From Planococcus sp. SK3692 (GTDB taxonomy: Bacteria > Bacillota > Bacilli > Bacillales_A > Planococcaceae), in NCBI RefSeq assembly GCF_028890485.2, contig NZ_JARCHV010000001.1:654910-718909 (forward strand): 64,000 nucleotides of DNA. The letters are read 5' to 3'. Shown here piece by piece: positions 27,502 through 35,237 of this stretch. The notes under the pieces were generated by a model. The model had not been told where the DNA came from. It ran no database searches and was given only the letters and a program-made list of their open reading frames with translations. Position numbers and translations under genes: made by a program. The number at the start of each line of letters is the position of its first letter. Position 1 is the first letter of the stretch.

Positions 27502-27849
27502 TTACATGCTTTCGTAAAGTGATTGAACCGGCTTGATCAATACGCGGTTCACTTCTTCGATCATCTGGCTAAGACCCATTTCAGCTTCGAGCATAGACAA
27601 GATTTTCGGGTTTTCCTGAGCGGCTTGTGCTGTCGCTTGAGCGCCCATCATTTCTTCTTCCGTGATTTCTTCGCCTTGCTGCTGCTTTTGCTGCAATGTA
27701 ACTTGCAAATCGCGGAATTTCTTGAACAATTCGTTTGCTTCGTTGTCAGCTGTTACTTCGGCAACTGCCTGTTCGAGTTTTTGGAATTCCTCTGTTGAAC
27801 GGAATGTTGATTCCAATTTGTTAATGTCGTCATAAATGTTTACTGCCAT
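27502..27849 (-). CDS. yheA: YlbF/YmcA-family protein YheA
   Basis: A 115-residue all-helical protein (NIYDDINKLESTFRSTEEFQKLEQAV ... NELFKKFRDLQ) of the YlbF/YmcA/YheA family, close to the 117-residue B. subtilis YheA. YlbF and YmcA help RNase Y-dependent mRNA processing and competence; YheA itself has no known role. GGTAGAGGAGAGA is a good ribosome site. It is 13 nt after yheB, so probably co-transcribed. Confidence 0.9.
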   Translation of the reverse strand: MAVNIYDDINKLESTFRSTEEFQKLEQAVAEVTADNEANELFKKFRDLQVTLQQKQQQGEEITEEEMMGAQATAQAAQENPKILSMLEAEMGLSQMIEEVNRVLIKPVQSLYESM

Positions 27850-27862
27850 GTAAATCTCTCCT

Positions 27863-29011
27863 CTACCCTAAATTCAGCACCGTGACGAGCAAACCCTGGA
27901 GTATGCCGATAAAGCCCCCCAGAAATGCGCCCAGTACCGTGATCATCTTGAATTCTCTCCGTGAAATCCCGAGCACCAATTCTTCCAATCGGCTGAGCGG
28001 CAGAGAATCGACTTGCTGTCTGACCATATTTTCCATGTCGATTTTCAATATGGTTTCTTCTAACTTCTGCTCTCCCATTTCAAACGCAAAGTCTGTAATG
28101 AGAGGCGTTATATTGACACTTGTCCATTCTAACCCCCGAGGCCATGTCTCTGCAAGTGATGCGTCCAACCTGCCCGAAATGCCTGCCTGGTCGCGGACGT
28201 ATTGCTTGATGGCTGCAACTGCCGGCTCGGCGTCAAATTCCTTCAAGAGTTCATCCGCACGCTTGTCTTGCAGCTTTTCCCACTCACGGAATGCTAAAGT
28301 GCCGAGCAGCTCGAAAGTTTTCGGGGAATTGAGGAATTTGATGATTTCCGATTGGGTCTTATTCGTAATTGACTGGGAATCGCCGAATAAATTGTGGAGT
28401 ACTGTCCCGAAACGGCCCCGCGATACTAGAAATTCATCCAGTAAACTTTTGACGGTCTGCCGTCCCGCAGGCGATGCAAAATAATCCGAGCCTCTGCCGA
28501 TCGCATATTTAACGCCGCTGAAAACCTTCTCTTCGATTCCGGGCTTCCAGGCTTCCGGCAGCAATTCCCGGACTGTTTTACCGGCAATATAATCGTCTAT
28601 AGCGTCCCGGTTGCGGTCAACCAATCCATCAAGTTTCGCTTCAAGCTTTTGGTCAATGCCTTGTTGATTGGCAAGCTCCAGCCATTCGTTGAACGTGCGG
28701 GGCGAAGAAAACAGATGCAAGTCCAATTGGCGATTGAGCCAATTCTCGGTTTTCTTATGCATTGCTTCATTGAAAAAGCGTTTTTTGAACGTTTCCGGCG
28801 TCAGCAAATGTTCGACCACAGTACGGCCAAGCTGGCGCGACAACTCATCGCGGCGCTTCGGGATCAGCCCGGGCGTGAATGGCAGCCGGAACTTGCCGAT
28901 GTATTTCGCTTCGTATGGCCAGAACAGCATTTTGATGGCTAAATGGTTGGTCATGCCGCCGATCAAAGCGCCGATCAGCGCCATCAGCACTAATGTCAGT
29001 AAAATATTCAA
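27863..29011 (-). CDS. yheB: DUF445 membrane protein YheB
   Basis: A 382-residue DUF445 protein with an N-terminal helix (NILLTLVLMALIGALIGGMTNHLA), a long helical middle, and a C-terminal hydrophobic segment (MITVLGAFLGGFIGILQGLLV). The motif MTNHLAIKMLFWPYEAKYIGKFRLPFTPGLIPKRRDEL is split here only for reference: its key parts are KMLFxP and PGLIPKRR. The start is a TTG at 29011 with only a weak GAGTGA upstream; homologue length supports it. In B. subtilis the spore-associated yheB adjoins yheA. Confidence 0.87.
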   Translation of the reverse strand: MNILLTLVLMALIGALIGGMTNHLAIKMLFWPYEAKYIGKFRLPFTPGLIPKRRDELSRQLGRTVVEHLLTPETFKKRFFNEAMHKKTENWLNRQLDLHLFSSPRTFNEWLELANQQGIDQKLEAKLDGLVDRNRDAIDDYIAGKTVRELLPEAWKPGIEEKVFSGVKYAIGRGSDYFASPAGRQTVKSLLDEFLVSRGRFGTVLHNLFGDSQSITNKTQSEIIKFLNSPKTFELLGTLAFREWEKLQDKRADELLKEFDAEPAVAAIKQYVRDQAGISGRLDASLAETWPRGLEWTSVNITPLITDFAFEMGEQKLEETILKIDMENMVRQQVDSLPLSRLEELVLGISRREFKMITVLGAFLGGFIGILQGLLVTVLNLG

Positions 29012-29032
29012 CTAAGGTCACTCATTTCTTCT

Positions 29033-29060
29033 TTGTCTATTGCGCCGCTTCCCCTATAAT
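29033..29060 (+). promoter_or_regulatory. Promoter of the yheE-like gene
   Basis: -35 TTGTCT, 16-bp spacer, -10 TATAAT; the start codon is 30 nt downstream. Confidence 0.6.
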
Positions 29061-29089
29061 GGAAAGAGACGATCAAAGGGGGATTCCAG

Positions 29090-29293
29090 ATGCTGCAGCA
29101 CTTTAAATTCAAGCCGATGTTCGAGGACAGCCGGCTGCCCGGCTGGAACATCTCATTCTTTTACCGCAATGAACGCATTCGCGGCGAGTATCATCCGGAC
29201 GGCTCGATTGTTTGGCAATCCGCTCCGCCTCAGGATGAGGAAGCCATCAAGAAGATGGTTCATGAGCTGATGCTCTATCATGTATACGACTGA
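29090..29293 (+). CDS. yheE: Small YheE-like (DUF5342) protein
   Basis: A 67-residue protein (MLQHFKFKPMFED ... PGWNISFFYRNERIRGEYHPDGSIVW), resembling B. subtilis YheE, function unknown. AAAGGGGGATTCCAG gives a good ribosome site. It has its own promoter and terminator and lies in the yheA-yheI interval as expected. Confidence 0.78.
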   Translation: MLQHFKFKPMFEDSRLPGWNISFFYRNERIRGEYHPDGSIVWQSAPPQDEEAIKKMVHELMLYHVYD

Positions 29294-29324
29294 AGCGCTG
29301 GGAAAGTTCCAGCGCTTTTTTTAT
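29293..29324 (+). terminator. Terminator of the yheE-like gene
   Basis: AAGCGCTGG/CCAGCGCTT stem with 7-nt loop and a T-run; the stem starts at the last base of the stop codon. Confidence 0.88.
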
Positions 29325-29400
29325 TTTCGCCATGTGCCGTAGCTATATTATAAAGATAGAGCCGCCGGTTTCACAACAATAGCGAATTGCTTCCCCTAAA

Positions 29401-29422
29401 AAGAAAAAAGGGGTGGCCCCTT
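29401..29422 (-). terminator. Terminator of the ABC exporter operon
   Basis: Minus-strand AAGGGG-CCA-CCCCTT followed by TTTTC; it overlaps the stop codon of the second exporter gene. Confidence 0.75.
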
Positions 29423-31172
29423 ACCCAACGTTCTGGGTAGAAGCCATCCCTGATTGGATCCGATACATCTGGCGGTAAATACCGTCGTGATCCATCAATT
29501 GGTCATGTGTTCCGGATTCAGCGATTTCGCCGCGGTCGAGCACCAAGATGCGGTCTGCATTCTTGATGGTCGACAATCGGTGGGCAATGATGAACGTCGT
29601 CCGGCCTTTTTTCAATACATCCATCGCATGCTGGATGATTTCCTCTGTTTCCGTATCGATATTCGATGTCGCTTCGTCCAGGATCAAAATCGCTGGATCG
29701 AATGCGAGTGCCCGGGCAAATGACACGAGCTGGCGCTGACCAGAAGAAAGCGTGCTGCCTTTTTCCACGACCGGCTCATCTATGCCATTCGGCAAATGCT
29801 TCGTGACGCGCTCGCCGCCGACCGCGGCCAGTGCCGCTTCTGCTTTTTCACGGCTGACGCGTTCGTCTCCGAGCGTGATATTGGATTCGATCGTTCCGGT
29901 GAACAAATACGGATCTTGCAAAACGATCCCCATATGTTCACGCACTGCCTGCCTCGGCAGGTCATTGACATCGACGCCGTCAATCAAAATCTGCCCTTTT
30001 GTCGCGTCGTAAAAACGGAACAGCAAGTTCATGATCGAACTTTTCCCTGATCCTGTATGCCCGACAAGCGCGACAGTCTCCCCTTGTTTCGCTTCGAAAG
30101 ACAAATCCTTCAATACATATTCTTCATCTTTATATGCAAACCAGACATGTTCAAAGCTGACATTGCCTTGGTAACGCTCGACCCGCTCGTCGCTGACCGG
30201 TTCCCCGGGGCGGTCGAGCAAGCGGAACACCCGCTCAGCTGCCACGAGTGATTGTTCCAGACGGCTGAATTGGTTGACGATGCCGCTGATCGGATTAAAC
30301 AGCCGGATAATGTAATCGACAAATGCATACAGGACGCCGACCGTCACGACCGTATTGCCGCTCATGGAGGCACCACCGAAATACCAGATGAACAGGACGA
30401 AGATCATTGAGCGCAAGACGCCAACCATATTATGCGAGGCCGCTGCTTCTAGCACCAATAATTTCTGCTGGAATTTGAAGTGCTTTTGGTTGAGTTCTTC
30501 AAATTCGCCTTCCATCTGCTTCTCGCGCCGGAACGCTTGGATGATGCTCATGCCTTGGATCGACTCATTGATCATGGCATTCATCTCGCTGACTTTTTCA
30601 CGGACGATATGATTGAAGTTTGAAGCGTATTTTCTATAAATGAGCATCCATGCATACAAGAGCGGCACGAGCACGAAGGCAATCGCTGCCATGCGCCAGT
30701 CCAGATAGAATAGAGCGGCATAGATTCCTGCCATATACATGAAGCTCGTCGCGAATTGCGCGAGCACCGTGACGAACAACTCACGGATTGCTTCGGTGTC
30801 GTTAGTGATGCGCGCAACCACTTTTCCTGCCGGCAAATTATCGAAATAGCTGATCGGCAAGCGTTGGACATGTTCGAAGACATCGGTCCTCATTTTACGG
30901 ATAACACGGTTCGCGCCTTTTTGCAGCAAAATATACTGCAGATAGCGGAACACGGCCGTAACGACCGATAAGCCAAAAAACAAAGCCAAAAGCTGTGCGA
31001 TCGGGCCAAACTCAATGGCCCCGGCTCCCGAGATGTGTTCATCGATGATTTCCATGGCGATCAAAGGCGCTGCCAAATCGGCAGCTACCGCCACAGCCAG
31101 GAACACCAATCCCCAGATGATAACGCTCTTAAATTGCAATGCATAATTCGTTAATCGTTTTCCTGTCCCCAT
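29421..31172 (-). CDS. yheH: Heterodimeric multidrug ABC exporter, catalytic half (YheH/BmrD-like)
   Basis: A 583-residue half-transporter: six helices (about 15-300), then an ABC domain with Walker A GHTGSGKSS, Walker B LILDEATSNID with the catalytic Glu, and H-loop FIIAHRLST. The signature is LSSGQ rather than LSGGQ. In heterodimers such a variant signature faces the degenerate site formed by the partner's Asp-type Walker B, which is what the neighbour has. It is shorter than B. subtilis YheH (673). The ATG at 31172 has GGGGAGGTG upstream and follows the partner's stop by one base. Drug export is inferred. Confidence 0.9.
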   Translation of the reverse strand: MGTGKRLTNYALQFKSVIIWGLVFLAVAVAADLAAPLIAMEIIDEHISGAGAIEFGPIAQLLALFFGLSVVTAVFRYLQYILLQKGANRVIRKMRTDVFEHVQRLPISYFDNLPAGKVVARITNDTEAIRELFVTVLAQFATSFMYMAGIYAALFYLDWRMAAIAFVLVPLLYAWMLIYRKYASNFNHIVREKVSEMNAMINESIQGMSIIQAFRREKQMEGEFEELNQKHFKFQQKLLVLEAAASHNMVGVLRSMIFVLFIWYFGGASMSGNTVVTVGVLYAFVDYIIRLFNPISGIVNQFSRLEQSLVAAERVFRLLDRPGEPVSDERVERYQGNVSFEHVWFAYKDEEYVLKDLSFEAKQGETVALVGHTGSGKSSIMNLLFRFYDATKGQILIDGVDVNDLPRQAVREHMGIVLQDPYLFTGTIESNITLGDERVSREKAEAALAAVGGERVTKHLPNGIDEPVVEKGSTLSSGQRQLVSFARALAFDPAILILDEATSNIDTETEEIIQHAMDVLKKGRTTFIIAHRLSTIKNADRILVLDRGEIAESGTHDQLMDHDGIYRQMYRIQSGMASTQNVG

Positions 31173-31173
31173 C

Positions 31174-32913
31174 TTATTGCACCTCCCCGATTTGCTGGCG
31201 GAGGAATTGTTCATGATACCAGCCTTGTTTTGCCACTAATTTTTCGTGCGTACCTTCTTCAATGATGCGCCCATCATCGAGCACGACGATCCAATCGGCA
31301 TGTTTGACAGCAGACAAGCGGTGCGTCGTGATAATGGTCGTCTTGCCTGCCCGTTCGCGTTGGATGTTCTCGATAATCTTGGCTTCAGTCTTGGCATCAA
31401 CCGCCGATAAGGAATCGTCCAAAATGAGAATTTCCGGATTTTTGATGATCGCCCGCGCAATCGAGATGCGCTGTTTTTGCCCGCCGGATAGCGCGACGCC
31501 TTTTTCACCGACCAGTGTCTCGAGGCCGTTTGGCAACATCGCCAAATCTTTTTCGAAATAGGACAGCTTGATGGCCTGTGATACTTCCTCTTCCGTCGCA
31601 TCCGCTTTTCCGAACAGGATGTTTTCAAGGATAGTTCGCGAAAACAAGACGTGATCCTGCGGAACATAGCCGACCCAATCGCGCAATTGCGCTTTGCTCA
31701 GTTCATTGATTTCGATGCCATTCATCGTCAAAGATCCTTCGCCTGTCGGATATTCCTTTAGCAGCTGTTTGACGAATGTCGTTTTGCCGCTTCCCGTCTT
31801 GCCGACGATGCCGAGCGTCTGCCCGCTGTTCATCGATAAATTGATGCCTTGAAGGTTGATCGATGTCGACTGTGGATACGTGAAGCCGAAATCGCGGAAT
31901 CCGATGCGTTCCGGATGCCCGGTTTCTGTTGTCGTTTTCGGGTCGACGACGTCTTCTTCATAATCCAATGTTTCATTGACGCGGTCGATCGAAGCATTGC
32001 CGCGCTGCAGGATATTGATTAATTCCCCGATTGCAAACATCGGCCAAACGATCATGCCGAGGTAGACGTTGAAAGCGACCAAATCGCCCAAAGTCATCGT
32101 CCCTTCAGAAACAAGAAACGCACCGTAGCCGAGTCCGATGACATAGCTGATGCCTGTCAGTACTTTCGTTACCGGCGCGAACAAGGCATCGATGCGCTCG
32201 ACCGCCATGTTCTTTTCATAAACATCTTGCGTCATTTCCTGAAAGTCTTTTTCAGATGAGCGTTCCTGCACATACGCCCTGACGACGCGGACGCCGCCAA
32301 CCGATTCCAGGACGCTGTCGTTCATATCGCCAAAGGCATCCTGCGCCAACGTATAGCGTTCATGGATTCTCTTGCCGAGCAATTGGACGATAATCGCGAG
32401 CACTGGCAATGGCAATATGGCCAAAAAAGTCAATTCCCATGACACAAGAATCCCCATCGCCACGACGATCGTCGCCATGTATAAAGTCGAGTCGACAAGT
32501 GTCAAGATCCCGAATCCTGCCGTTTCGGAAATGGCCTTTAAATCATTGGTGGAACGAGCCATTAAATCCCCCGTCCGATTCTTTTCATAAAATGTCGGCG
32601 TCATCTTGAGGAAATGCCCCATTAAGCTCGAACGCAATTGCCGCTCAATGACATACGCCCCGCCGAACAATTGGTATTGCCAGACGAAATTAATGACATA
32701 AGCCAGCACCATCGCAACAAGTAAAACGACGACATATTGCCAGAGCAATTCACTGGTCAGCTCCTGCTGGGCGATGGCATCGATGGCTACCCCGATCAGC
32801 CAAGGCGGCACGATTTCGAGAATATTCGCTACAAATAAGAGCACCACTGCGATTGTATAGCGCAGCCAGTTTTCTTTAAAAAACCATTTCAATTTCCATA
32901 AAACATCAAACAT
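31174..32913 (-). CDS. yheI: Heterodimeric multidrug ABC exporter, degenerate-site half (YheI/BmrC-like)
   Basis: A 579-residue half-transporter. Six helices come first, then Walker A GKTGSGKTT, a canonical signature LSGGQ, and Walker B LILDDSLSAVD in which Asp replaces the catalytic Glu. This marks the non-hydrolysing site of BmrCD/LmrCD-type exporters. It resembles B. subtilis YheI (N-terminus F-VLWKLKWFFKENWLRYTIAVVL-type). Ribosome site GAAAGAAGGCG. Upstream are two short reading frames separated by a terminator, matching the attenuated bmrBCD arrangement. Confidence 0.92.
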   Translation of the reverse strand: MFDVLWKLKWFFKENWLRYTIAVVLLFVANILEIVPPWLIGVAIDAIAQQELTSELLWQYVVVLLVAMVLAYVINFVWQYQLFGGAYVIERQLRSSLMGHFLKMTPTFYEKNRTGDLMARSTNDLKAISETAGFGILTLVDSTLYMATIVVAMGILVSWELTFLAILPLPVLAIIVQLLGKRIHERYTLAQDAFGDMNDSVLESVGGVRVVRAYVQERSSEKDFQEMTQDVYEKNMAVERIDALFAPVTKVLTGISYVIGLGYGAFLVSEGTMTLGDLVAFNVYLGMIVWPMFAIGELINILQRGNASIDRVNETLDYEEDVVDPKTTTETGHPERIGFRDFGFTYPQSTSINLQGINLSMNSGQTLGIVGKTGSGKTTFVKQLLKEYPTGEGSLTMNGIEINELSKAQLRDWVGYVPQDHVLFSRTILENILFGKADATEEEVSQAIKLSYFEKDLAMLPNGLETLVGEKGVALSGGQKQRISIARAIIKNPEILILDDSLSAVDAKTEAKIIENIQRERAGKTTIITTHRLSAVKHADWIVVLDDGRIIEEGTHEKLVAKQGWYHEQFLRQQIGEVQ

Positions 32914-32944
32914 ACATTACGCCTTCTTTCCATTTTCAGTTTGG

Positions 32945-33001
32945 CTAATCGCCTTCAAGCGATTCCTTGATGAGTGCTTTTTTTACATGAACTTTTTCCA
33001 T
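32945..33001 (-). CDS. Second short reading frame in the exporter leader (18 codons)
   Basis: MEKVHVKKALIKESLEGD, with AAGGGAGAG at proper spacing before the ATG. It lies between the leader terminator and the first exporter gene, 31 nt from its ATG. It could couple ribosomes to the exporter mRNA. It may be only a chance frame; the strong ribosome site argues otherwise. Confidence 0.5.
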   Translation of the reverse strand: MEKVHVKKALIKESLEGD

Positions 33002-33059
33002 AATGCTTCTCTCCCTTAATTCTGATTATTTATTTAAGCAGCCAAGCTGTTTAAACCAC

Positions 33060-33098
33060 ACAAAAAGAGCGCATACCTGTTTTCAGGCATGCGCTCTT
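33060..33098 (-). terminator. Leader terminator (attenuator) of the ABC exporter operon
   Basis: A 15-bp stem (one G-T) with loop AAAA, then TTTTTG on the minus strand. It lies inside the leader, after the leader peptide and before the exporter genes. The left arm TGCCTG is complementary to CAGGCA within the leader peptide frame (33176-33181), giving a possible antiterminator. Confidence 0.85.
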
Positions 33099-33137
33099 GA
33101 AAATAGGACTGGATGCACAGACCCAACCCGAATATTT

Positions 33138-33227
33138 CTAGTCACGAAGTAAATGACAATTAAAAATCATCGGAGTGCCTGGCAATGCTATGCAATTGGT
33201 TTTTAACGCCTTTTGAATTTTTTTCAT
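33138..33227 (-). CDS. Leader peptide of the ABC exporter operon (29 residues, BmrB-like)
   Basis: A 29-codon frame starting MKKIQKALKTNCIALPG and ending HLLRD. It has a near-perfect AAGGAGGT ribosome site and lies 20-50 nt behind a promoter and 39 nt before a strong terminator. This is the layout of ribosome-mediated attenuation known for B. subtilis bmrB-bmrCD, where drug-stalled ribosomes prevent terminator formation. The peptide is shorter than BmrB, and I claim no sequence homology. Confidence 0.7.
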   Translation of the reverse strand: MKKIQKALKTNCIALPGTPMIFNCHLLRD

Positions 33228-33263
33228 TGTCCAAACCTCCTTTTCCAAATATTTGTTAGTTCA

Positions 33264-33293
33264 AGAGTACCACTCGTTTTTTTGAATTGTCAA
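33264..33293 (-). promoter_or_regulatory. Promoter of the exporter leader
   Basis: Minus strand: perfect -35 TTGACA, 18-bp spacer, weak -10 TACTCT preceded by TGG (extended -10). Confidence 0.6.
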
Positions 33294-33371
33294 GCTATTT
33301 TGAACCTAAATAATAATTCAGCCAAAAGTCGTACAGGTATTCCCCTAGCTACCGCCAGTTGTGCCCTAAAG

Positions 33372-33398
33372 GTTTGCGACTACAATATTTGGGGGAAC
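33372..33398 (+). promoter_or_regulatory. Candidate sigma-B promoter of the UspA-like gene
   Basis: GTTTGC, 15 nt, GGGAAC is close to the sigma-B consensus (GTTTAA / GGGTAT or GGGAAT). A sigma-A-like reading (TTGTGC 33359, TACAAT 33381, 16 bp apart) overlaps it. Confidence 0.4.
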
Positions 33399-33433
33399 AA
33401 GAGAATAACAGCAAAATTGAGGCGGTGAAATAA

Positions 33434-33955
33434 ATGTATAAGAATATTGCAATCGCATATGACGGGTCGGAAGGCAGTCGGCTGGCACTGGAGAAAGGCA
33501 TAGAATTTTCCAAGATTCTTCCAGGATCTAAGCTGACCGTCCTCTACGTCAATGAAGAAGCGCAGGAACGCACTGGCTATATGGATGTCGGACATGCTTC
33601 AGCACCAGTGACTTCAGCAAATGTCGACAGTTCCTATGCACAATTCATGCCGCAGGGAATCGGTGATGACGGCTACCGACCACCGCCGGAATTGGATACA
33701 GCCCGTGCTTCGGAATACTCGAAGCATATGCACAACTCCATTCAGCAGCAGCTCGATGCCAAAAACGCCGAAGCATCTGTTTTGGCTCTGGAGGGCCCGG
33801 TCATCAAGACAATCACTGGATTTATCGATGAGCAAAACATTGATCTATTAATTGTCGGCAATAGCGGAAAATCCGGATTGCAGAAATTTTTCGTCGGTTC
33901 TGTCAGCAGCAAGCTGATCAAAGATTCGAATTCTACCGTTCTTGTGGTGAAATGA
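33434..33955 (+). CDS. Universal stress protein (UspA family, ATP-binding type)
   Basis: A 173-residue USP-fold protein. It begins YKNIAIAYDGSEGSRLALEKGIE, and the C-terminal ATP-binding motif GNSGKSGLQKFFVGSVS fits G-2x-G-9x-G(S/T), so it is the nucleotide-binding type. The middle (about 45-90) is a longer, flexible insertion rich in Pro/Gly. Ribosome site GAGGCGGTG. It is transcribed alone, possibly from a stress promoter, and divergent from the exporter leader. Confidence 0.92.
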   Translation: MYKNIAIAYDGSEGSRLALEKGIEFSKILPGSKLTVLYVNEEAQERTGYMDVGHASAPVTSANVDSSYAQFMPQGIGDDGYRPPPELDTARASEYSKHMHNSIQQQLDAKNAEASVLALEGPVIKTITGFIDEQNIDLLIVGNSGKSGLQKFFVGSVSSKLIKDSNSTVLVVK

Positions 33956-34003
33956 TCCCCCTGGGATGTGGACTCCCCCATCCTGAGGGGGATGTTTATT
34001 TTT
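33955..34003 (+). terminator. Terminator of the UspA-like gene
   Basis: ATCCCCCT and AGGGGGAT pair, with an inner GGATG/CATCC stem, followed by GTTTATTTTT. Confidence 0.75.
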
Positions 34004-34014
34004 ATGACATATTT

Positions 34015-34043
34015 TTGACATAATTAAATGAATATCATATATT
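34015..34043 (+). promoter_or_regulatory. Strong sigma-A promoter
   Basis: TTGACA, 17-bp spacer, TATATT, about 80 nt before the phosphatase-like gene. Confidence 0.75.
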
Positions 34044-34126
34044 TATCTGTTTACCTGATTTGCTACATGGGTAAAGAATACTAATCGAACCAGCTGGAAA
34101 ATAAAGAAAGGAAGAAGGGGTCAGCC

Positions 34127-34564
34127 ATGCCAAGACATACTGTATATTTTCTATCATCACATCAACATCGCGGGCTGATGGCTGAAATTTGGGCGAGCCG
34201 CTTAATGCTGCCGGACTGGGACATCAGAAGTGCGGCATGGAACCAACCATCTTTCAATGACATTCCGATAGAAGTCCTAAAAGAAATCATCTTGGAAATT
34301 CCCCCAGTCGAGCAGCGCGTTTATAATCCGAACGAAGTGAAACAGGCGGATTTGATCGTTGCCCTGCATGATGCAGAATTTGAACAAGCTGATATACCGG
34401 ATGACTTGCCGATGCAGAAATTGGTGCGCTGGGACATCCCGAACCCTGAAATCCGAAGCACAGACCATGATGAAAAATGGGCTTTATACCAAGAAGTCTG
34501 CGATGCCATTGCGATGAATATCAAACAAATGGAACCGATTCTCAGGTCACAGCCTACACAATGA
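34127..34564 (+). CDS. Degenerate low-molecular-weight phosphatase / arsenate-reductase-like protein
   Basis: A 145-residue protein with the LMW-PTPase/ArsC architecture. The N-terminal strand VYFLSSHQHRGLMAEIWASR aligns with FLCTGNSCRSQMAE, but the catalytic Cys is Ser10 and the loop to Arg15 is one residue short. Near the C-terminus WDIPNPEIRSTDHDEKWALYQEVCDAI keeps the general-acid-loop shape (Asn-Pro in place of Asp-Pro). It is therefore probably not an active phosphatase or arsenate reductase and may bind a ligand. Ribosome site GAAAGGAAGAAGGGG; strong promoter of its own. Convergent with kynB. Confidence 0.7.
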   Translation: MPRHTVYFLSSHQHRGLMAEIWASRLMLPDWDIRSAAWNQPSFNDIPIEVLKEIILEIPPVEQRVYNPNEVKQADLIVALHDAEFEQADIPDDLPMQKLVRWDIPNPEIRSTDHDEKWALYQEVCDAIAMNIKQMEPILRSQPTQ

Positions 34565-34576
34565 AAAAAGAGAAGC

Positions 34577-34612
34577 AAAAAGCCACCATTCAAACCGAAT
34601 GGCGGCTTTTTA
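34577..34612. terminator. Bidirectional terminator between the phosphatase-like gene and kynB
   Basis: AAGCC-CCATTC and GAATGG-GGCTT pair (one A-C mismatch on the plus strand, G-T on the minus strand), with T-runs both ways. Confidence 0.8.
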
Positions 34613-34613
34613 T

Positions 34614-35237
34614 TTATTCTTTATATATGACTGCACGTACCGGGCTTCCTTCCCCGCCACGGATCTTCAAAGGCAATGCAGCGAGTTTGTAGACACCTGC
34701 AGCAACATCATCCAACACAATGCCTTCTAAGATAAAACGTTCGTTGCGGTTCATTGCCTGATGCATCGGCAGCTCTTTGCTCGTCTCAGGATCAACAGAC
34801 GGGACATCGACACCGAGCAGGCGGACACCGTGGTCTTTCATCCATTCAGCGATCGCCGGATCGAATACCGGCCATGCGCCAGGAAATGCCGTCCGGTCCG
34901 TCCAGGATACCGTCTTCAACAGCACGGCGTTGACGCCTTTTACAAGTTCGTCCAAATCACCGAGTTGCACCTGTTCCAGACCTGACACGTCCATCACTTG
35001 GGCTGTCGTCAAATACACATCAAGCGGCAATTCATCAGTCTTCAAGCCGTTTTCATCGTAATGGAACGGCGCATCGATATGGGTACCGATATGCGTACTC
35101 GATTTGAGTTCGCCGATATTCACCGAACCGCTCTCTTCTTTCGTCACCGTTAAACGATAGGAAAACGGTGTATCGCCTGGCCATTCCGGCGTGGAACTGT
35201 CCAGCGCCATTGAAATGTCGATAATGGATTTTGACAT
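34614..35237 (-). CDS. kynB: Kynurenine formamidase (arylformamidase) KynB
   Basis: A 207-residue cyclase-fold hydrolase that converts N-formylkynurenine to kynurenine. The metal-binding motif STHIGTHIDAPFHY (HxGTHxDxPxH) is near residue 48; the Asp-rich LLGVDVPSVDPETS and the C-terminal HQAMNRNERFILEG follow family pattern. It starts immediately after the kynU stop. The first pathway gene, kynA (tryptophan dioxygenase), is not in the window. Confidence 0.92.
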   Translation of the reverse strand: MSKSIIDISMALDSSTPEWPGDTPFSYRLTVTKEESGSVNIGELKSSTHIGTHIDAPFHYDENGLKTDELPLDVYLTTAQVMDVSGLEQVQLGDLDELVKGVNAVLLKTVSWTDRTAFPGAWPVFDPAIAEWMKDHGVRLLGVDVPSVDPETSKELPMHQAMNRNERFILEGIVLDDVAAGVYKLAALPLKIRGGEGSPVRAVIYKE

